From Pseudoalteromonas sp. P1-9 (lineage in GTDB: Bacteria > Pseudomonadota > Gammaproteobacteria > Enterobacterales > Alteromonadaceae), in NCBI RefSeq assembly GCF_001399975.1, contig NZ_LKBD01000018.1:24880-88879 (forward strand): DNA of 64,000 nucleotides, read 5' to 3'. Below are positions 24,821-34,798 of this stretch, piece by piece. Numbering within the stretch: position 1 is the stretch's first letter; each line of letters starts with the position of its first letter. The translations under genes were made by a program, and so were the position numbers. The notes beneath the pieces were generated by a model. That model made no database searches. It had not been told where the DNA came from and was given only the letters and a program-made list of their open reading frames with translations.

Positions 24821-26494
24821 TTAACCGATTTTCTTGTACTTAATACGTTTAGGTTGCGCAGCTTCTGCACCAAGCGTTTTCTTAAGCCATGCTTCGTATT
24901 CGGTGTAGTTACCTTCGAAGAAGTTAACTTGACCTTCATCACGGTAATCAAGAATATGCGTAGCAATACGGTCAAGGAACCAACGGTCGTGCGAGATACA
25001 CATTACACAGCCTGGGAATTCTAAAATCGCATTTTCAAGGGCGCGTAATGTTTCAACGTCAAGGTCATTGGTAGGCTCATCGAGTAAGATCATATTACCG
25101 CCAGCTTTTAACAGCTTGGCTAGGTGAAGACGGTTACGCTCACCACCTGATAAGTCTTTCACGTATTTCTGTTGGTCGTTACCTTTGAAGTTAAAGCGCG
25201 ATACATAAGCACGGCTGGCAATTTCAAAGTTACCAATTTTCAATACGTCTTGGCCTTCAGATAATTCTTGGAATACGGTGTTTGAACCATCTAAATCGTC
25301 ACGGAACTGATCAACTGTTGCAAGTTCAACGGTTTCACCAAGTTCAAATGAACCTGCGTCTGGTGTTTCTTGACCGCCTAGCATACGGAATAAGGTTGAT
25401 TTACCAGCACCGTTAGCACCGATAATACCGACGATTGCACCTTTTGGTACTGAGAAGCTTAAATCATCAATTAGTACACGGTCGCCGTAGCCTTTTTTGA
25501 TGTTGTTTACTTCTAGTACTTTATCACCTAGGCGAGGACCTGGTGGAATAAATAGCTCATTGGTTTCGTTGCGCTTTTGATAATCAGAATGTTGTAGTTC
25601 TGAGAATTGCGCCATACGTGCTTTCGATTTAGCCTGACGGCCTTTCGGGTTTGAACGTACCCACTCAAGCTCCTGCGCAATTGATTTCTGACGTGCTTTT
25701 TCCGCTTTCTCTTCTTGCTTCAAACGCGCATCTTTTTGCTCAAGCCATGATGAGTAGTTGCCTTCCCATGGAATACCTTCACCACGGTCAAGTTCTAGAA
25801 TCCAACCTGCCACGTTGTCTAGGAAATAACGGTCGTGGGTAATCGCCACAACAGTGCCTTCGTAATCGTGTAAGAAACGCTCTAACCAAGCTACTGACTC
25901 AGCATCTAAGTGGTTAGTTGGTTCGTCGAGTAATAGCATATCTGGCTTTTCAAGCAATAAACGACAAATCGCTACACGGCGACGCTCACCACCTGAAAGT
26001 AGTTTAATTGGCGTGTCCCACTCTGGTAAACGAAGCGCATCGGCGGCGCGCTCTAGTGCATTATCTAGGTTGTGACCATCGTGCGCCTGAATAATTGCTT
26101 CAAGTTCACCTTGCTCTTTTGCCAATGCGTCAAAGTCTGCGCCGTCCATTGCGTATTCAGCGTAAACTTCGTCTAAACGTGCAAGGGCATTTGTTACTTC
26201 AGAAAGCGCTTCTTCAACAGTTTCACGTACTGTTTTGTTTTCGTCTAGTACAGGTTCCTGTGGTAAGTAACCAATTTTTGTATCAGGGAATGCGCGCGCT
26301 TCACCTTCAAACTCGGTATCAACACCCGCCATAATACGAAGCAAGGTAGATTTACCTGCACCGTTTAAACCAAGCACACCAATTTTTGCGCCAGGGAAAA
26401 ATGAAAGCGAGATATCTTTTAAAATAGTACGCTTTGGCGGCACTACTTTACTTACACGATGCATCGTGTAGATAAACTTATCCGGTAAAGGCAT
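24821..26494 (-). CDS. ettA: Energy-dependent translational throttle protein EttA
   Basis: 557-residue soluble ABC-F protein that binds the ribosomal E site and gates elongation according to the ADP/ATP ratio. It has two ABC domains (Walker A GLNGAGKST and GANGAGKST; signatures LLSGGERRRV and LSGGERNRL). An EttA-type arm and the linker KGRQAKSKARMAQF lie between them, and the C-terminus is KRIKYKKIG. The frame is open to 26563, but the ATG at 26494 has AGGA 7 nt upstream and gives the standard N-terminus (FIYTMHRVSKVVPPKR). Confidence 0.96.
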   Translation of the reverse strand: MPLPDKFIYTMHRVSKVVPPKRTILKDISLSFFPGAKIGVLGLNGAGKSTLLRIMAGVDTEFEGEARAFPDTKIGYLPQEPVLDENKTVRETVEEALSEVTNALARLDEVYAEYAMDGADFDALAKEQGELEAIIQAHDGHNLDNALERAADALRLPEWDTPIKLLSGGERRRVAICRLLLEKPDMLLLDEPTNHLDAESVAWLERFLHDYEGTVVAITHDRYFLDNVAGWILELDRGEGIPWEGNYSSWLEQKDARLKQEEKAEKARQKSIAQELEWVRSNPKGRQAKSKARMAQFSELQHSDYQKRNETNELFIPPGPRLGDKVLEVNNIKKGYGDRVLIDDLSFSVPKGAIVGIIGANGAGKSTLFRMLGGQETPDAGSFELGETVELATVDQFRDDLDGSNTVFQELSEGQDVLKIGNFEIASRAYVSRFNFKGNDQQKYVKDLSGGERNRLHLAKLLKAGGNMILLDEPTNDLDVETLRALENAILEFPGCVMCISHDRWFLDRIATHILDYRDEGQVNFFEGNYTEYEAWLKKTLGAEAAQPKRIKYKKIG

Positions 26495-26638
26495 GAATAA
26501 TCCTATAGTGATTTTAATAATGTAATTGCTGCATATTGTAGTGTGATAAATGGGGGCATTCAATGTCGTAGTAGATTTAAAATGTCATTCTGTTAAGTTA
26601 AGGTAAATTCACATAAAAATAATAGTAATTGCTTACCT

Positions 26639-28867
26639 ATGCCGGCGCTTAATAAAACCTCTTTTTATCTTTTATTTTGTTCAATATTGATGAGTTTTGA
26701 ACTGAGTGCATCGAATGAGCCAAAAATAGGTTTAGTACTCGGAGGTGGCGGTGCTAAAGGCGGTGCGCATATTGGCGTGTTAAAGGTACTTGAAGCGAAT
26801 AATGTAAAAGTCGACTATATCGCCGGTACTAGTATCGGCGCTTATGTTGCAGGTATGTATGCCTTGGGATATTCAGCGAGTGAAATTGAAAAGTTTATGC
26901 TTAATGAAGATTGGAACCAAGGTTATTCAGATGATATTCCAAGAGAAGTATTACGCTATCGCGATAAAGAGGCACGCGATAAATTTAATCTACAGCTGAA
27001 TTTTGGTATTCGTGACGGTGCATTGCGTTCATCTAAAGGTTTGCTTGTCGGGCAAAGTATGAGCCGTTTATTGCGAAACTCCACGCGTTCAGTGCATTTG
27101 TTTGATGATTTTGACCAGTTAGCAATCCCGTATCGCGCAATTGCTACCGATTTATCGACCAGTGAAGCCGTGGTGATTTCATCTGGTAGTATTGCAGAAG
27201 CAATGCAAGCTTCGGCTTCGGTACCCGGGGCTGTGCAGCCGACCGAAATTGATGGTCGCTTACTGGTTGATGGTGGCATCGCCAATAATTTGCCGGTTGA
27301 CGTAGTAAAAGAGATGGGCGCAGATATCGTTATAGCCGTGGATATAGGTGCATCACTTGCTCAGTCGAATGAGTTTACATCAACTATGGAAGTACTTGGC
27401 CAGCTTTCGACTATTTTGACCAATGCCTCAACACAATGGCAAAAACGTTTGCTAAGTGAAAAGGACATTTATATTCGCCCCGACATTGATGACTTAAGCA
27501 CCACTGACTGGGCTGATTTAGAAGAATCGTTAGTGCGCGGGCTTGCTGCTGCAAAAATCGCGGAACCAAAACTGCAAACCTTAGCTACTTCATCGAGTGA
27601 ATTTGAGGCGTACCAAGTTGCTAAACGTGAGCGCAGCCAACTGTGGTTTCAGCCAATTTATAACCCAGTACTTGCGATTTCGTTGGATAATTTGTCAGAC
27701 GTTAATAATAAATTGATACTCAAACACTTTTCGATTAACCCCGGAGACACCCCATCGGAGCATGATGTGCAGCAGGCGGTAAATCGCGTTTATGCGCTCA
27801 ATGAATTTGAGCGTGTTGAAACCGAGTTTAAAGATACCGAGCAAGGGCGGGTGTTAGTATTAAAAACAGTTGGTAAATCGTGGGGGCCAAACTATTTAGA
27901 TTTTGGCGCTAATTATCAAAGTGATGTGACAGTAAACTCAGTTCTCTCAATTGATATGGCGTTTACGAACAGCAATATTAATCGCTTTGGAGGATCGTGG
28001 CGCAATGAGATTTCGCTTGGTTTTGAAGAGTATATCGCGACCGAATTTTATCAACCGCTAAACGCAGAAGATGACTATTATGCGAGTGCTCGCCTTGCGT
28101 TTATCAAAGACAGATACAAGCTACAAACGGTAACGCAAGCGTACTTTGATTTAGAAAAGAATCACCTGCGTGGTAATTTAGCGCTCGGTTACAACATTAA
28201 TAATTTTTGGCGATTTGAGTTTGGCACAATACGGGATGTAGGCGAACTTGAACAAAAATCATTGATTAATGATAAATTCCCCTTTGATCAAACGGGCTTT
28301 TACAGCAGTTTGATGTATGACACCTTAGATAGCATTAGTTTTCCAACCCAAGGTAATCGACTACGTGTTTATTATGGTCGTTTTAAAGAAGCGTATGACG
28401 ATCGCCTTGATCCAATCGACAGTCGCTATGCCAGTAAATACAAAATTGATTGGCGCGGCGCTTTTTCTATTCGCCACCATGGCTTAGTTGGCACAGCATC
28501 GTATACCAGTTATGAATCAGACGGTACATTTACCGTTAACACTGAGCGCTTGGGCGGCTTTTTAAATTTATCGGGTTATGGCAAAAACGTGTTAAACGGT
28601 CCTAAAAAAGCGTTTGGCGCAGTGATTTATCAATACGATTTAGGTCGCGATATGCTTAATATGACCAGCATGCCACTTTACTTTGGTGTGAGTGCTGAAG
28701 TAGGCAATGTGTGGGATATTCAACAAAGTGTCGATTTATCTGAGCTTATTTTTGCCAGCAGCTTGTTTGTTGGCACCGATACACGCTTTGGCCCAGCTGC
28801 ATTTGGTTTTGGTGCAACCGATGATGGCGAATCCAGCTTTTTTGTCTCATTAGGCAAACACTGGTAG
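26639..28867 (+). CDS. Patatin-like phospholipase fused to an outer-membrane barrel (type Vd autotransporter)
   Basis: 742 residues with an N-terminal signal sequence. Residues ~29-320 form a patatin domain: oxyanion-hole GGGGAKGGAHIG, nucleophile Ser65 in GTSIG, and catalytic Asp211 in VDGGIANN. A POTRA-like segment (about 345-415) follows, and the rest is beta-strand-rich with repeating aromatic/polar alternation ending in SFFVSLGKHW, the usual C-terminal strand of an outer-membrane barrel. This matches the architecture of PlpD of Pseudomonas aeruginosa, in which the lipase is exported by its own barrel. Substrate and surface release are not readable. Confidence 0.88.
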   Translation: MPALNKTSFYLLFCSILMSFELSASNEPKIGLVLGGGGAKGGAHIGVLKVLEANNVKVDYIAGTSIGAYVAGMYALGYSASEIEKFMLNEDWNQGYSDDIPREVLRYRDKEARDKFNLQLNFGIRDGALRSSKGLLVGQSMSRLLRNSTRSVHLFDDFDQLAIPYRAIATDLSTSEAVVISSGSIAEAMQASASVPGAVQPTEIDGRLLVDGGIANNLPVDVVKEMGADIVIAVDIGASLAQSNEFTSTMEVLGQLSTILTNASTQWQKRLLSEKDIYIRPDIDDLSTTDWADLEESLVRGLAAAKIAEPKLQTLATSSSEFEAYQVAKRERSQLWFQPIYNPVLAISLDNLSDVNNKLILKHFSINPGDTPSEHDVQQAVNRVYALNEFERVETEFKDTEQGRVLVLKTVGKSWGPNYLDFGANYQSDVTVNSVLSIDMAFTNSNINRFGGSWRNEISLGFEEYIATEFYQPLNAEDDYYASARLAFIKDRYKLQTVTQAYFDLEKNHLRGNLALGYNINNFWRFEFGTIRDVGELEQKSLINDKFPFDQTGFYSSLMYDTLDSISFPTQGNRLRVYYGRFKEAYDDRLDPIDSRYASKYKIDWRGAFSIRHHGLVGTASYTSYESDGTFTVNTERLGGFLNLSGYGKNVLNGPKKAFGAVIYQYDLGRDMLNMTSMPLYFGVSAEVGNVWDIQQSVDLSELIFASSLFVGTDTRFGPAAFGFGATDDGESSFFVSLGKHW

Positions 28868-28996
28868 TTGTATAATTAAATTTAATGAAAGATTTGTTTC
28901 GCATTTTAAATATTTATATTTCGATTTAAAAATATCATTAAAAATACACTGTGAAAAATTTTCAATCCCTGTTTAAATAACTTCACATATACAAAG

Positions 28997-29025
28997 TAGG
29001 CAAGGGCGCTTTTTAAGCGTACAAT
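28997..29025 (+). promoter_or_regulatory. Sigma-70 promoter of glyA
   Basis: TAGGCA (28997-29002) and TACAAT (29020-29025) are separated by 17 nt and lie about 40 nt before the start codon. The predicted leader is about 35 nt and contains the SD TTTAGGAG. Confidence 0.55.
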
Positions 29026-29066
29026 ACGCCCTTTATCCCACAACCATCTTCTATTTAGGAGTAACC

Positions 29067-30323
29067 ATGTTAGAACGTAGCATGAATATCTCGGATTTTG
29101 ATCCAGAACTATTTGGCGCAATGGAAAACGAAAAGCAGCGTCAAGAAGAGCACATCGAACTTATCGCGTCTGAAAACTACTGTAGCCCGCGTGTACTTGA
29201 AGCACAAGGTTCTCAGTTAACTAACAAATACGCGGAAGGTTACCCTTACAAGCGTTACTACGGTGGTTGTGAGCACGTTGATGTTGTTGAGCAATTAGCA
29301 ATTGATCGCGCTAACGAATTATTCGGTACAGATTACGCAAACGTGCAACCGCACGCTGGTTCACAAGCAAACGCGGCAGTATTCCAAGCGTTACTTCAGC
29401 CGGGTGACACAGTTTTAGGTATGAGCCTTGCACACGGCGGTCACCTAACTCACGGTTCACACGTAAACTTCTCAGGTAAAACGTACAACGCAGTTCAGTA
29501 CGGTCTAAATGAAGAAACTGGCGAAATCGACTACGCACAAGTTGAAGCGCTAGCACTAGAGCATAAGCCTAAAATGATCATCGGTGGTTTCTCAGCATAC
29601 TCAGGTATTGTTGATTGGGCTAAATTCCGTGAAATCGCAGATAAAGTAGGTGCTTACCTTCTAGTTGATATGGCACACGTTGCTGGCCTTGTTGCTGCAG
29701 GCGTTTACCCAAGCCCAGTACCATTTGCACACGTTGTTACAACAACTACGCACAAAACATTAGCGGGTCCTCGCGGTGGCTTAATCGTGTCTAACTGTGG
29801 CGACGAAGAGATTTACAAAAAGTTAAACTCTGCGGTATTCCCAGGTGGTCAAGGTGGTCCTTTATGTCACGTAATCGCTGCTAAAGCGGTTGCATTTAAA
29901 GAAGCACTAGAGCCAGAGTTCAAAGCATACCAAACACAAGTTGTTAAAAATGCGCAAGCTATGGTTGAAGTATTCAAAGCTCGTGGCTACGACGTTGTTT
30001 CTGGTAAAACAGACAACCACCTATTCTTACTTGATTTAATCAACAAAGATATCACAGGTAAAGATGCAGACGCAGCACTTGGTAATGCTTACATTACAGT
30101 TAACAAAAACTCAGTACCAAACGACCCACGTTCTCCGTTTGTAACATCTGGTCTGCGCATTGGTTCTCCTGCAATCACGCGTCGTGGTTTTAAAGAAGCA
30201 GAAGCAAAAGAGTTAACTGGCTGGATCTGTGATGTTCTAGACAACATCGAAGATACAAAAGTACAAGATGAAGTACGTGAGAAAGTAAAAGCAATTTGTG
30301 CGAAACACCCTGTTTACGCATAA
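29067..30323 (+). CDS. glyA: Serine hydroxymethyltransferase
   Basis: 418-residue PLP enzyme interconverting serine and glycine with tetrahydrofolate, the main one-carbon source. N-terminal [21 protein letters not shown], the substrate site YYGGCEHVD, and the PLP Lys in [16 protein letters not shown] are all present, and length matches E. coli (417). Codons lean to the preferred set of highly expressed genes. An AGGAG SD precedes the ATG, and a terminator follows, so it is probably monocistronic with possible read-through into nrdR. Confidence 0.98.
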   Translation: MLERSMNISDFDPELFGAMENEKQRQEEHIELIASENYCSPRVLEAQGSQLTNKYAEGYPYKRYYGGCEHVDVVEQLAIDRANELFGTDYANVQPHAGSQANAAVFQALLQPGDTVLGMSLAHGGHLTHGSHVNFSGKTYNAVQYGLNEETGEIDYAQVEALALEHKPKMIIGGFSAYSGIVDWAKFREIADKVGAYLLVDMAHVAGLVAAGVYPSPVPFAHVVTTTTHKTLAGPRGGLIVSNCGDEEIYKKLNSAVFPGGQGGPLCHVIAAKAVAFKEALEPEFKAYQTQVVKNAQAMVEVFKARGYDVVSGKTDNHLFLLDLINKDITGKDADAALGNAYITVNKNSVPNDPRSPFVTSGLRIGSPAITRRGFKEAEAKELTGWICDVLDNIEDTKVQDEVREKVKAICAKHPVYA

Positions 30324-30351
30324 TGTTTTCTCATTGTTAACATGATATGAT

Positions 30352-30377
30352 AAGGCCGCTTTTTTGCGGCCTTTTTT
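30352..30377 (+). terminator. Terminator after glyA
   Basis: AAGGCCGC, loop TTTTTT, GCGGCCTT followed by TTTT. The stem ends 17 nt before the nrdR start codon, so nrdR expression depends on read-through or on a promoter overlapping this hairpin. Confidence 0.85.
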
Positions 30378-30393
30378 CTTTCGAGAGTTGTTT

Positions 30394-30843
30394 ATGCATT
30401 GTCCTTTTTGTACAGCCAATGACACCAAAGTTATCGATTCACGCTTAGTAGGTGGTGGTCATCAGGTTCGCCGTCGTCGCGAATGTAATGAATGTCACGA
30501 ACGTTTTACTACCTTTGAAGGTGCCGAGCTTGTTATGCCACGCGTAATCAAGCAAGACGGCAGCCGAGAGCCGTTTAATGAAGATAAACTTCGCAATGGC
30601 TTGCATCGTGCGCTAGAAAAACGTCCAGTCAGCACAGAACAGGTAGAAGAAGTAGTACACCAAATTAAATCGCAACTGCGTGCGACAGGTGAGCGCGAAG
30701 TTGATAGTAAAACAGTCGGCGAATTTATTATGGAAGCGCTGAAAAAACTCGATAAAGTTGCTTACGTTCGTTTTGCATCTGTTTACCGCTCATTTGAAGA
30801 CATTAAAGAATTTGGCGAAGAAATCGCACGCTTAGGTGAGTAA
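30394..30843 (+). CDS. nrdR: Transcriptional repressor NrdR
   Basis: 149 residues, the same length as E. coli NrdR, which represses ribonucleotide reductase genes according to bound ATP/dATP. A zinc ribbon is formed by Cys3, Cys6, Cys31 and Cys34 (CPFC and CNEC). [17 protein letters not shown] is the DNA-binding signature, and an ATP-cone occupies ~45-140. The ATG at 30394 is chosen over 30364 because residue 2-6 HCPFC is the conserved N-terminus. It is the first gene of the conserved nrdR-ribD-ribE-rib-nusB run. Confidence 0.96.
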   Translation: MHCPFCTANDTKVIDSRLVGGGHQVRRRRECNECHERFTTFEGAELVMPRVIKQDGSREPFNEDKLRNGLHRALEKRPVSTEQVEEVVHQIKSQLRATGEREVDSKTVGEFIMEALKKLDKVAYVRFASVYRSFEDIKEFGEEIARLGE

Positions 30844-30847
30844 TCTG

Positions 30848-31969
30848 ATGCACAACAATCGCTTTTCTGAATGTGATCACAAATATATGGCACGCGCCAT
30901 CGAGCTTGCTAAACGCGGTCGATTTACCACTACGCCTAATCCCAATGTAGGTTGCGTTTTAGTTAAAGATAATCAAATCATCGGTGAAGGTTTTCATATT
31001 CAAGCGGGTGGCCCTCATGCCGAAGTGCATGCGCTGAAAATGGCTGGCGATAACGCTAAAGGGGCAACCGCGTACGTCACGCTAGAACCGTGTTCGCATT
31101 ATGGCCGCACGCCGCCATGTGCTGAAGGTCTGATCAAAGCAGGCGTTAGCCGTGTTGTTGCTGCTATGGTTGATCCAAACCCAGAAGTCGCAGGTCGCGG
31201 CTTAAAAATGCTCGAAGATGCCGGAATCGAAACCGATTTTGGCTTATTAAACCATGAAGCCGAAGCGCTCAATTTGGGCTTTTTAAAACGCATGCGCACC
31301 AACTTGCCTTATGTACGCTGTAAACTCGCGGCAAGCCTTGATGGTAAAACGGCACTTGAAAATGGTGAAAGTAAATGGATTACCAGTAGTGAGTCGCGCC
31401 GCGCTGTGCAAGATTTACGCGCTGAAAGCTGTGCAGTACTGTCAGGGGCTGATACGGTTATTATTGATAATGCGAAGTTAAATGTCCGCCCTGATGAATT
31501 AACAGATCTTGATGCAAAACACAGTACTCGCCAGCCAATACGTGTGATTATTGATTCGCAAAACCGACTTACGCCAGATCTCGCGTTATTTCAGCAACCA
31601 TCTAAAATAATTATTGCACGTACAACTCTTGATAAATCGCACACTTGGCCGCATTTTGTTGAACAAGTAGTGGTTGATCAAAACAATAGCAAAGTAGATT
31701 TACACGCTTTATTGTCATTATTAGCCGAGCGCGGCGTTAACTTAGTATTATTAGAAGCGGGCGCAACCTTGGCAGGTAAAATGTTCGAACAAAAGTTGGT
31801 CGATGAACTTGTTTTGTTTATGGCGCCTAAATTGATGGGGCACAGCAGTAAGAGCTTGATTAACTTGCCAACATTTACAACCATGTCTCAAGTCCCTGAA
31901 CTTGAAATAAACACACTCAAGCAAGTTGGACAGGATATCTGTCTACATGCATTAGTAAAAAGAAATTAA
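30848..31969 (+). CDS. ribD: Bifunctional riboflavin deaminase/reductase RibD
   Basis: 373 residues. The N-terminal deaminase has zinc motifs PHAEVHAL and EPCSHYGRTPPC. The C-terminal reductase begins near LPYVRCKLAASLDGKTA and includes LVLLEAGATLAGKMF and LVLFMAPKLMG. Together they convert the pyrimidine product of GTP cyclohydrolase II in two steps. The ATG at 30848 has AGGTGAG 7 nt upstream; the GTG at 30836 is inside that SD. The gap to ribE is 1 nt. Confidence 0.96.
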   Translation: MHNNRFSECDHKYMARAIELAKRGRFTTTPNPNVGCVLVKDNQIIGEGFHIQAGGPHAEVHALKMAGDNAKGATAYVTLEPCSHYGRTPPCAEGLIKAGVSRVVAAMVDPNPEVAGRGLKMLEDAGIETDFGLLNHEAEALNLGFLKRMRTNLPYVRCKLAASLDGKTALENGESKWITSSESRRAVQDLRAESCAVLSGADTVIIDNAKLNVRPDELTDLDAKHSTRQPIRVIIDSQNRLTPDLALFQQPSKIIIARTTLDKSHTWPHFVEQVVVDQNNSKVDLHALLSLLAERGVNLVLLEAGATLAGKMFEQKLVDELVLFMAPKLMGHSSKSLINLPTFTTMSQVPELEINTLKQVGQDICLHALVKRN

Positions 31970-31970
31970 T

Positions 31971-32630
31971 ATGTTTACAGGCATTATAGAAGCAACCGGA
32001 AACGTTGCGGCAATTGAAATGATTGCTGGCGACATGCGCGTTACCATTAACTCAGGCAAACTTGATTTGGCTGATGTTAAATTAGGCGACAGCATCGCAA
32101 CCAATGGCGTATGTCTAACGGTTATTGCTTTAACAGGCCACGGCTATGTAGCCGATGTATCAAAAGAAACCTTATCGTTAACCAACTTTGAAAACTACCA
32201 AATTGGGCAAACCGTTAACCTTGAAAAAGCGTTAATGCCTCAGTCGCGTTTAGGCGGTCATTTAGTTTCTGGGCATATCGACGGCATTGCTACCGTAACC
32301 CGTATTGAAGCCAATGCCCGTGCAACCGATTACTGGCTTTGTGCACCAGCGCAATTACTCAAGTACATTCCGTATAAAGGCTCGGTTTGCATTGATGGCA
32401 TTAGCCTTACCGTAAACGAAATAAACGACAACGAATTTAAGCTAACTATTGTGCCGCACACAGCAGGCGAAACCACGATTAGTGGCTTTAAAGTAGGTAG
32501 CAAAGTGAATTTAGAAGTGGATCAGCTCGCACGTTATTTAGAGCGTTTAATGATGCCACAGCAAGATGCAAAACCAACCAGTTCTCTCACTCATGAGCTT
32601 CTAGCGCAAGCTGGCTTTATGAATCGATAA
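31971..32630 (+). CDS. ribE: Riboflavin synthase alpha subunit
   Basis: 219 residues with the characteristic start MFTGIIEATGNV and two homologous lumazine-binding barrels (~1-97 and ~98-200; the second carries GHLVSGHIDGIATV). It dismutates two 6,7-dimethyl-8-ribityllumazine molecules to riboflavin. In E. coli nomenclature this is ribC. It starts 1 nt after the ribD stop and is 24 nt before the next gene. Confidence 0.95.
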   Translation: MFTGIIEATGNVAAIEMIAGDMRVTINSGKLDLADVKLGDSIATNGVCLTVIALTGHGYVADVSKETLSLTNFENYQIGQTVNLEKALMPQSRLGGHLVSGHIDGIATVTRIEANARATDYWLCAPAQLLKYIPYKGSVCIDGISLTVNEINDNEFKLTIVPHTAGETTISGFKVGSKVNLEVDQLARYLERLMMPQQDAKPTSSLTHELLAQAGFMNR

Positions 32631-32654
32631 CCAGTCGCAAGCAAAGGTAACAAA

Positions 32655-33767
32655 ATGGGCTTACACACTGCAGCAGAAATTATTGAAGATATCCGTCTAG
32701 GTAAAATGGTCATTCTGATGGATGACGAAGACCGTGAAAATGAAGGCGACTTAATTATGGCATCTGAGCACATTAGTGCCGATGCAATTAACTTTATGGC
32801 AACACATGGCCGTGGTTTGATTTGTTTAACGCTAACACAAGAGCGTTGCCAGCAACTTAACTTACCACTAATGGTAAGCAATAACGGCGCACAGTTTTCT
32901 ACCAATTTTACCATGTCGATTGAAGCGGCAAAGGGTGTAACAACGGGTATTTCAGCAGCAGACCGTGCACGCACAGTACAAGCTGCAGTGGCAAAAGGTG
33001 CGGTACCTGACGATATCGTACAGCCAGGTCACATTTTTCCAATTATGGCGCAACCGGGTGGTGTATTGACTCGTGCAGGACACACCGAAGCCGGGTGTGA
33101 TTTAGCGCGCTTAGCAGGCTGCGAGCCATCTTCAGTAATCGTTGAAATTCTTAATCCTGATGGCACCATGGCGCGCCGCCCAGACTTAGAAATTTTTGCT
33201 AAAGAGCACGGCTTAAAAATGGGTACCATTGCGGATTTAATTGAATACCGCAACTTAAATGAAGCGACCATTGAGCGTGTAGCAGAATGTAAATTGCCAA
33301 CTGAACACGGTGAGTTTGACCTAGTGACGTATAAAGACACCATCGACGGTCAACTTCATTACGCAATGAAAAAAGGTGATGTTAAAGAAGATGACGCAAC
33401 CTTAGTACGTGTTCACTTACAAAGTACCTTTAACGATATTTTATTGTCAGATCGCGCTTCCGATCGCAGCTGGACACTGTCAGGTGCGATGAAGTACATC
33501 GCTGAAAATAACGGTGTATTAGTTATTTTAGCGAAACACGAAAACCCTGAAGAACTAGAGCACTTGTTTAAAGCGTTTGAAGCACAAGACAAAGGCGAAA
33601 GCCCGAGCGTTCGCAAGTTCCAAGGTACATCACGCACCGTAGGTGTAGGTTCACAAATTTTGGCTGATTTAGGCATTCATAAAATGCGTTTAATGAGCAT
33701 GCCGAAGAAGTACCATGCGATTTCAGGTTTTGGCTTAGAAGTAGTTGAATATGTTGAGCCGCAATAG
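32655..33767 (+). CDS. ribB: 3,4-dihydroxy-2-butanone-4-phosphate synthase with degenerate RibA-like domain (RibBX type)
   Basis: 370 residues. The N-terminal ~205 residues are an intact RibB domain ([12 protein letters not shown] acidic loop, [21 protein letters not shown]), which makes the four-carbon unit of lumazine from ribulose 5-phosphate. The C-terminal ~160 residues have the length and end ([21 protein letters not shown]) of a GTP cyclohydrolase II domain, but the three zinc-binding Cys of active RibA are missing. No Cys occurs after about residue 210, so cyclohydrolase activity is not expected and a separate ribA must exist elsewhere. Similar RibB-X fusions are known in Shewanella and relatives. 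Confidence 0.92.
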   Translation: MGLHTAAEIIEDIRLGKMVILMDDEDRENEGDLIMASEHISADAINFMATHGRGLICLTLTQERCQQLNLPLMVSNNGAQFSTNFTMSIEAAKGVTTGISAADRARTVQAAVAKGAVPDDIVQPGHIFPIMAQPGGVLTRAGHTEAGCDLARLAGCEPSSVIVEILNPDGTMARRPDLEIFAKEHGLKMGTIADLIEYRNLNEATIERVAECKLPTEHGEFDLVTYKDTIDGQLHYAMKKGDVKEDDATLVRVHLQSTFNDILLSDRASDRSWTLSGAMKYIAENNGVLVILAKHENPEELEHLFKAFEAQDKGESPSVRKFQGTSRTVGVGSQILADLGIHKMRLMSMPKKYHAISGFGLEVVEYVEPQ

Positions 33768-33876
33768 GCTCAACCACAAGCCTAAAAATAAGCCTAAAAA
33801 AATTTAATTTAGTATGATAAAATCCGCGCCTTTGCGATTGCGCGATAAATGAATTAGCCAAAGAGAAGGGCATAAA

Positions 33877-34341
33877 ATGAAAGTGATTGAAGGTAAATTA
33901 AACGCTCAAGGGAAAAAGTTTGCTATCGTTATTTCTCGCTTTAACGATTTCATTGGTAAAAGCTTACTTGATGGTGCAGTTGATACCTTAAAGCGTATTG
34001 GTGATGTAAATGACGACGATATTACCGTTGTTTATGTACCAGGTGCTGTAGAGCTTCCTCTAGCAGCTAAGCGCATCGCAGCAAAGAAAGAATTTGATGC
34101 AATCATTTCACTTGGTGTGATTATTCGTGGTGGTACGCCGCACTTTGACTTAGTTGCTAATGAGTCAAATAAAGGCCTAGCAAGTGTATCGCTAGACTAC
34201 GATATTCCTGTAGCGTTTGGTGTTTTAACAACTGAAAACATCGAGCAAGCAATTGAGCGTGCAGGCACCAAAATGGGCAACAAAGGTGGCGAAGCTGCTT
34301 TAGGTGCGCTAGAAATGGTTAACCTGTTAGAACAAATTTAA
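33877..34341 (+). CDS. ribH: 6,7-dimethyl-8-ribityllumazine synthase
   Basis: 154 residues forming the capsid-like lumazine synthase. Motifs are the N-terminal [10 protein letters not shown] (substrate-binding Phe), [33 protein letters not shown] with the catalytic His, and the C-terminal [13 protein letters not shown]. An AGAAGGG SD precedes the ATG. A 109-nt gap separates it from ribB, with a TATGAT-like -10 at 33813, so an internal promoter is possible. nusB follows by 9 nt. Confidence 0.96.
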   Translation: MKVIEGKLNAQGKKFAIVISRFNDFIGKSLLDGAVDTLKRIGDVNDDDITVVYVPGAVELPLAAKRIAAKKEFDAIISLGVIIRGGTPHFDLVANESNKGLASVSLDYDIPVAFGVLTTENIEQAIERAGTKMGNKGGEAALGALEMVNLLEQI

Positions 34342-34350
34342 GGGTACTTA

Positions 34351-34764
34351 ATGAAACCAGCAGCTAGACGTAAAGCCCGTAAACTGGCATTACAAGCAAT
34401 TTATTCATGGCAAGTAAGCGGTAATCCGGTTGCAGATATCGAACAACAAATGCTTGTTGAAAACGATGTAACCAAAATTGATGTGGATTATTTTAAAGAC
34501 TTAGCACGTGGTGTTGCAGTCAATCATAAGGCGCTAGATGAAGCTGTTACGCCGCATCTAGATCGTCCTTTTGATGAAATCGATTTAATCGAGAAAGCGA
34601 TTTTGCGTCTGTCTTGTTATGAACTTAAGTTCCGCGAAGACGTACCTTACAAAGTTGCTATCAATGAAGGTATTGAGCTGGCAAAACTATTTGCTGCTGA
34701 TGATAGCCATAAGTTTGTGAATGGGGTGCTAGATAAGACCCAGAATCAGCTTAGAAAAAAATAA
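34351..34764 (+). CDS. nusB: Transcription antitermination factor NusB
   Basis: 137-residue all-helical protein that binds boxA with NusE (S10) and sustains rRNA transcription. [20 protein letters not shown] is the conserved RNA-binding N-terminus, and the family motifs [32 protein letters not shown] and FVNGVLDK follow. ribH-nusB order is conserved in gammaproteobacteria. A terminator hairpin directly follows. Confidence 0.96.
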   Translation: MKPAARRKARKLALQAIYSWQVSGNPVADIEQQMLVENDVTKIDVDYFKDLARGVAVNHKALDEAVTPHLDRPFDEIDLIEKAILRLSCYELKFREDVPYKVAINEGIELAKLFAADDSHKFVNGVLDKTQNQLRKK

Positions 34765-34770
34765 TTGGAG

Positions 34771-34794
34771 AGCCGGCTTTAGGCCGGCTTTTTT
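34771..34794 (+). terminator. Hairpin with T-tract between nusB and thiL
   Basis: AGCCGGC, loop TTTAG, GCCGGCT followed by TTTTT is a textbook intrinsic terminator. Its T-tract ends only 4 nt before the thiL ATG, so it could limit read-through from nusB into thiL. Confidence 0.85.
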
Positions 34795-34798
34795 GTGC

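Noticed and set aside
30800..34350. FMN riboswitch for the riboflavin genes
   Set aside because: No conserved RFN-type leader is seen before ribB, ribD or ribH. The gap before ribB is 24 nt, and the 109-nt gap before ribH has none of the expected helices.
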